Below, one piece after another: positions 58,861-64,000 of a DNA stretch of 64,000 bases (positions are counted from its first letter, which is position 1; each line of letters begins with the position of its first letter). Source of the stretch: Larix kaempferi (lineage: Eukaryota; Streptophyta; Pinopsida; Pinales; Pinaceae); contig BSBM01000602.1 of the NCBI GenBank assembly GCA_027924585.1, positions 3,781,501-3,845,500 on the forward strand, read 5' to 3'. Both the position numbers and the translations under genes were made by a program. The notes beneath the pieces were generated by a model. That model searched no databases and was not told where the DNA came from. It worked only from the letters and a program-made list of their open reading frames with translations.

Positions 58861-61533
58861 TAGCCTGAAAGAAGGCATGGTATGGCATTTATGACACTTG
58901 TTGCACTTGCGAAGCTAGGGCTTGATATAGAAAAAACCAGTCATCGTAGCACTTTCGCTATAAATCCATTTTGGCAAAGTTTCAGGATCTGAAACTTGTA
59001 TAGGTCTAAGATAAGATCCCAATGTACCTTGTTTCTGAAGCACAACTTCGAAGTCATTGTAATTTGTGTTTTATGATCTGTACAATCTAGGGTTTCTGCC
59101 TCTTCCAGATCTTAGTCATAAACAGGTGACCTACGAAAAAAGGTCACAACTTGGGATAGGAAGCTCCAAATGAAATTTCGTAAAAAGTGACAGGTAGGGC
59201 ATGGACTATACTTTCACAGGCCAAAGGTTCAGAGGCCGAAAGTGAACCAATGACAAGTGGCACTCCATACAAGTTCGCTCTCCTGTTTTATCCCATAAAC
59301 AAGTCACGTTGCGACACTTGGCATAACTCTCTCTTAGAGAATCCAATTAAGGTAAGACCTATGGGGTTGGAAATATGACAGGTCAGGCTACCACAAGATA
59401 CAGTTTCAGACCCTGTGGATTTGTAATTTTGGATTTACAGTAGAAATAATCAGGTGCATATTTTTGTCAAAACAGAATTGGATTTTGACCACCTTCATTC
59501 ATGGCTCCGAGAATTTAGGGTTTCGGAGAATGTTGGAATTTTTGTATCGGAGACCAAGGCTGAATGCTCCTCATCAAAATCGAAATTTAGAGACCAAGAT
59601 CAAATTTTTTGGTTGGGCAGAAGGCCGGGCTTGATCAAACCCTAGTTCGAGACTTTGATTAGAAAAGTGGAAAATTAGGGCTTCTGCAAAAATGGGAATT
59701 TTTGAAATCTGTGACCATAGCCAGAAGTTCCTTGGAAAAATTGAATTTTAGAGCTTTGGATCAAACTATTTGGTTGGGTGAAGCTCCGGGAAAATCAAGC
59801 CCTAATTCAGGGTACTCCTAGTGAATCTGGAAGATTGAAAAGCAAATTTGAGGGGTGAAACTTTGCAGTTTCCAAATTCTCAGTATACCAGGTTGATCAT
59901 CTCATCAAGGCACGTATTTCTATCCTTTTAGAAGTTTGAAATTAAAAGTTTGAATTTTCAGGGTTTCCCTGACAAACCCTAATCCAGCTCTAGATCCAGT
60001 TTCTGCAAATCAAGTGGATTGGGTTAATCCTAGAAGAAAATGGATTAGTCACCTGCATAAGTAAGGAAGTTCCTGTTTCAGAGGGAGTTGAGGCTAAGGC
60101 CTTACATAAGAAGATTACAAGCAATCTCGACAGGTATGACTTATCCAGGTATGTTTCGAGATCTGTTCATGATTAAGCTTATGGTATGTTTGTCTTCATT
60201 AAGGTTAGTACAATCTTGATTAACTTTAGACTCGTTGTATCACCTTAATAAAAATATGAATGCATGATAGAATATATTCATTGATTAGGGTTTTGACACT
60301 TATGATTGTACTAATGCATTGTGGTGTTGTATGAGGTTGATGTTGTCCGCTAACATGAAAGGTACATCAAGAAAGACAAATCATGTTCTAGTTCAAGAAC
60401 ATATGACCATGGAAACATGAAGACAAAGATTCATCCATTGTCATGGATCACATAGAAGATCTACTTACGAGGTATGTATAACTTGGTTCTATAATGATTA
60501 ACCTATGAGATATGCAAGTTACTAGCACAAGTCATTTAAGAGAACAAGAAGACATGTGGGTATGTTAGACATAACCAGCTAACATATTAATCCAGGTATG
60601 TTTTTCTTATATCAAGTTAGAATCCTACTTTGTGTTAGGATCTTATACTGTTGTATGGTTGATAATAATTATTCATGAAGTTAGAAATGTAAGTAATCAA
60701 GGGTTTATGCATATTATGTCTCTTACATTGATTGATGATATGACTAACCAGAAAAGTCTTTTTGTCAAATAAAGAATATGCATGAGTAAAAGAAGTATTC
60801 CTTGAAACCTTGAATACTAATGTTTATTATCTGTGTATGAAATGATCTTGACCATACATGTTTAAGATTACTTAGAATCATAATGTTTTTGATAGTATTA
60901 AGATTATACTAATGAATGTATGTATGAGATCTCGAGGATAACACAATGATGATACTAGTAAGTATGCATAGTGATCTAGGATGGATATAAGTTCAAAGAC
61001 AGGTAATCCAGGAAACAAAGTTCAAGAGGGAGCACACTCCAGTAGTTCCTGCAAGGAAGCAAATATTGAGAGGGAGTCCACCCTACAAACCAAACAAAGA
61101 TAAGTATTTGAATTGTCATTTCTTGCATATTTGTTTGTTTAAATAATATTGTTCAATGATGTATATGCTTATGTTCCTAGACTCAGGGTGTGTATTATGC
61201 ATATTAGAATAATTGCATTAATGAACAGTATACTACTAATATGCATGTGATGGGTAAGTGGCCTATGGCACTGTACAACATTCCATTGCTACTTATCTAA
61301 AATGAAACCTCTTTGCTGACATGTTGGGAGTAGTGCAAACTCTTAACAATGTTCTAGTAGAGATTGGAAGGCATCTAGAAAGTTATGGGATATGGATAAA
61401 TGTTGTATTGAAGTGTTGGCTAAAATAATTGCATGAATGTAAGACATATTTCTTTATGTGTAAGAATTTGTTTTGAAAACTATGAGAAGTTTCTAATCAT
61501 GCAATTTAACTTGTTTTGTAGGAAAGATCATAT
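58861..61533. other. Element I internal stretch without recognised gag or integrase
   Basis: No copia gag, protease or integrase motif was found. Several splice-donor-like aggtatg sequences occur (60132, 60149, 60470, 60595), and a short coding-like piece, VPARKQILRGSPPY, lies near 61047-61090. It seems to be a decayed or internally deleted copia interior. Confidence 0.4.
59530..59850. repeat. Diverged two-copy repeat, period about 160
   Basis: ggaatttttgtatcggagacc (59534) and ggaatttttgaaatctgtgac (59693) begin two diverged blocks. Both contain ttggttgggc/tgaag-ccggg and end near tcaaaccctag or tcaagccctaa. Confidence 0.65.
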
Positions 61534-61836
61534 ATGAGCACCTACAAAAGAAGGACTACAACATTTGTTCCAGCAACAAAGTTATCTATTGAACATATTG
61601 AATATATTGAAGTTCCTAGGATCCGGGAAGAATGCCATGATCTGTCAATCATGAAGAATTATGTTTGGGATGTGGTCCCAAGACCTAAAGGGAAGTCTGT
61701 TGTAACTTCCAAGTGGATCTATGAGATCAAGCATGCTGCAGAAGGTAGCATAGAGAAATACAAAGCAAGTGATGAAATGGAAGATACACCAGATGGATTT
61801 CAAGACAGCTTTCTTGCTTGGTGTTCTTCAGATTGA
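61534..61836 (+). pseudogene. Element I: Ty1/copia reverse transcriptase N-terminal fragment with foreign tail
   Basis: The frame reads IMKNYVWDVVPRPKGKSVVT and SKWIYEIKHAAEGSIEKYKA, the start of copia RT. The usual next block (RFVARGF) is missing; the frame goes into about 20 unrelated residues and a stop. All catalytic RT motifs are absent. The gene is cut off before copy J, which starts at 61922. Confidence 0.85.
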
Positions 61837-62920
61837 TGATTCTTCGAGGAATATGTGATGGGACACATTTGCAGGAGCCATTCCAAGCATGGTGAAAGGA
61901 GGATCCCCTCACAGAGATGCCATTACGTTATGAGAAAAATGGCTCAATGGTCAGCAATTCTTCCTTCCCTTGCAAGTTGTAACCAAGGCAACATATTAAG
62001 TGATAGTTAGTAAGTCAAATAAAAAAATGTTGAAGTTTTGAAATGAATAACAATGCAAGTAAAGGATACTTAAAAGATAAAACTTGCATAAATGACATGA
62101 AAACACAATAAGGAGATGAGCTTCAACCAAATGTTTATGTCTAGTGGATAAACTTGAATACAATGTTTTCATCTAGAAAATGTTGCTTGCAAATGGTATC
62201 CAACACTCCATTTGGGAGGGTCCTTTGATCGCTCTCAAATTGCTTGCTTACTAACTTGTAATTATGAAGGGAAAATACTTGCTCCTTAAGGGAGAAGTTA
62301 AGTGAAATTGGAATGCCAATGAATTGTGAGAATGCGGATGAAAGATATTTCTGTCAAAAATTATTCTTGAAATATAACTTTTCTCTTGATTTCTCCTTAA
62401 GAAATAGACACCTTAAAACAACGGGTTCATCATGTGAATGATCCCTCTCATGAAGTGACCTCAAGGTACAAGTATTGGGGCTAGCGAATGCCCAAACAAG
62501 TAATGGAGGTCAATTCAAATTATTTGGAGGCAAAAATGTGGTTGTAAAGCTTTGAATGCACTGCAAAGTTAATGGTTCACATGTTGGTACATTTGCATGA
62601 CTTTCAAAGGTTTTTATGTGCAATGTTATGTGGGTTTCCTTTTATAAACCCGCATGGGTGGACCAAATTTTTAATTTTTAATTCATTGCTTTTTTTCACA
62701 TGTTGATTTTGTTGAAGAAGAAGATTTGTGAGCTACATTGTGTATGTCCATGATGTCTTTCTATAATTATCATTGAAGTTCCATTTTGGACCCTTTATTT
62801 TTGGATAGGACTACAAAAGGAAGAAGAACAAAGGACTAAAGAAGTAAGTGTGGGGAAAAGGAGAGGTAGTTGCATAAAATATGCTAGTGGAGGCAATCGT
62901 TTTGGACCTACCCCCACAAG

Positions 62921-62927
62921 TATAAAA
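62921..62927 (+). promoter_or_regulatory. TATA box in copy J
   Basis: TATAAAA, at the same place as 29744-29750. Confidence 0.6.
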
Positions 62928-63499
62928 GGAAGAAAAAAATAAGTGAAAGGGGAGAGAGAAGAATGAGAGTGAAAGAGATGTGAACGGCCAGAAGAAGAGC
63001 AGAGCAATAGAAGAAAACAATATCTAGATCCATAGTAGAGGATAATGTATTTGGGTTTTGGGTAGTTGGGTTTTTGCTTACATGTTTGGATATGTTGTGA
63101 CAAATGCGGTGATTGTAAGGTTGCAGAGCCACCATGTAATGGATTTTATCTGTTGTAATGAAGAAGGATTTTTGGGCACCTCAATTTTATGTGTTGAATC
63201 TATCTATATTCCATGTGTTGTATCTTTAATTGCTATAAGTAATCTACCTGTTAATGTTGTGATGCTCTGATATAGATAATGTTGTGATATCTTAGGATGG
63301 ATATTGTTTCAATCTAAATGATAGGAATTGTCACAAATCGTATCCTTACAGCTACCCAATCCCTATCCCACATCGGTCTTAGCTATTCTTCAAGTTATAC
63401 CTTCTCCTTCGGGGGATTGCAAATGCCATCACACTAGACTACAACAGTGCCTTTGTTGGCCCATGCACAAGAACCTAGCCTCAATTTTGCGCCAACAAA

Positions 63500-63517
63500 T
63501 GGTTTCATTGTCGAGAC
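63500..63517 (+). promoter_or_regulatory. Putative primer-binding site in copy J
   Basis: TGGTTTCATTGTCGAGAC, identical to the site at 30323. Confidence 0.5.
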
Positions 63518-63694
63518 TTGGTTTTTAATGGGATGTTTTTAATTGTATGGATACATATGTGATGACAACATAGATTCAATTATGGTGGGATAAGAAGATT
63601 GATTATTTCGCAACACATGAATCTGAACTATGAGGGTGGGAAGTGTCCAAGTTCATATGACATCTTTTCTTTGGAGGGATGGTGTTAGATCAAT

Positions 63695-64000
63695 ATGAAG
63701 TTCTTTGGATTCATTAACCCTAGTAGAGTGGTTAAAATACTTGTGGAAGAACCTAAATACAAAAACCGACAAAGAAGGACTATCTAGTAGGTTGAAAGGG
63801 ATTTGATCAAATTAAATCAACTATATTCACCCTTTACCAAAGACATTGATTTCTGGGTAGAAAGCACTATGACTGGTTATATTCTAGAATTTGCAGTTGA
63901 AAACAACCAATCAACATATAAGGCCGAGGGAAAGCTGAGAAGAGGAGAAAGGGGAAAACTATATTTAAACGAAGTTCCATTGCGTATCAAGAATTGGATG
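63695..64000 (+). pseudogene. Gag leader frame in copy J (cut by the window edge)
   Basis: ATG at 63695 opens the same frame as 30518-30871, with the same adjacent TAG TAG stops (near 63784-63789). Residues FTKDIDFW and YILEFAVENNQ follow. No named domain. Confidence 0.55.

Larger units (their letters stand above)
61922..64000 (+). mobile_element. J: second copy of the element E 5' end (cut by the window edge)
   Basis: Collinear with 28746-30823 with only scattered single-base changes and small gaps. It carries the LTR with TATA at 62921-62927, the LTR end CCAACA at 63492-63497, a primer-binding-like site at 63500, and the gag leader frame from ATG 63695. The left edge is abrupt, next to the copia fragment. 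It continues past the window. Confidence 0.88.

Noticed and set aside
60020-61110. Exon-like pieces separated by aggtatg donors, as a host gene with introns.
   Set aside because: No consistent acceptor-donor chain or conserved protein could be assembled. The only recognisable coding is a copia RT start.

Overview
The window is AT-rich plant nuclear DNA made almost wholly of old, nested LTR retrotransposons. I see no intact host gene. The dense nesting, the very long LTRs (2.4 to 4 kb) and the strong decay suggest a large-genome seed plant. A gymnosperm such as a conifer is my best guess, but that is inference.

Layout. (A) 1-16991, minus strand: a large Ty3/gypsy element running off the left edge. 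Reading leftwards from its 5' LTR it has gag, protease, an extra RNase H, reverse transcriptase (RT), a degenerate gypsy-type RNase H, and integrase. Its LTRs are at least 2.4 kb and themselves hold a decayed protein-coding frame. (B) 3476-8921, plus strand: a complete but dead chromovirus inserted inside A's integrase gene, with LTRs, primer-binding site (PBS), gag-pol, a chromodomain-like tail and a polypurine tract (PPT). (C) 19.8-21.4 kb, plus: a 5'-truncated chromovirus (RNase H end, integrase, chromodomain) followed by its 3' LTR. (D) 23.0-23.5 kb: a probable isolated 3' LTR. (E) 28.7-41.0 kb, plus: a non-chromoviral Ty3/gypsy element with gag, protease, a second gag-like stretch and integrase, but most of RT and all of RNase H deleted. 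Its gag is split by F1, a 2.7-kb solo LTR (31882-34629). (F2) 42315-46309, minus: a 4-kb solo LTR of the same type, splitting a minisatellite. (G) 51.7-54.4 kb, plus: a decayed low-complexity and coiled-coil protein that abuts a PPT and LTR. (H) 57438-58265, plus: a frameshifted SET-domain sequence, the only host-like coding segment. (I) 58.4-61.8 kb, plus: a Ty1/copia 5' LTR with PBS and, further on, a short copia RT fragment. (J) 61922-64000, plus: a near-identical second copy of the start of E.

The gene order within each element follows retrotransposon biology: gag forms the particle, protease matures it, RT and RNase H copy the RNA, and integrase inserts the cDNA. Every polyprotein here carries stops, frameshifts or lost catalytic residues, so none looks autonomous. 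The nesting gives relative ages: A is older than B, E is older than F1, and the minisatellite is older than F2. Gaps between elements hold short tandem duplications and microsatellites.
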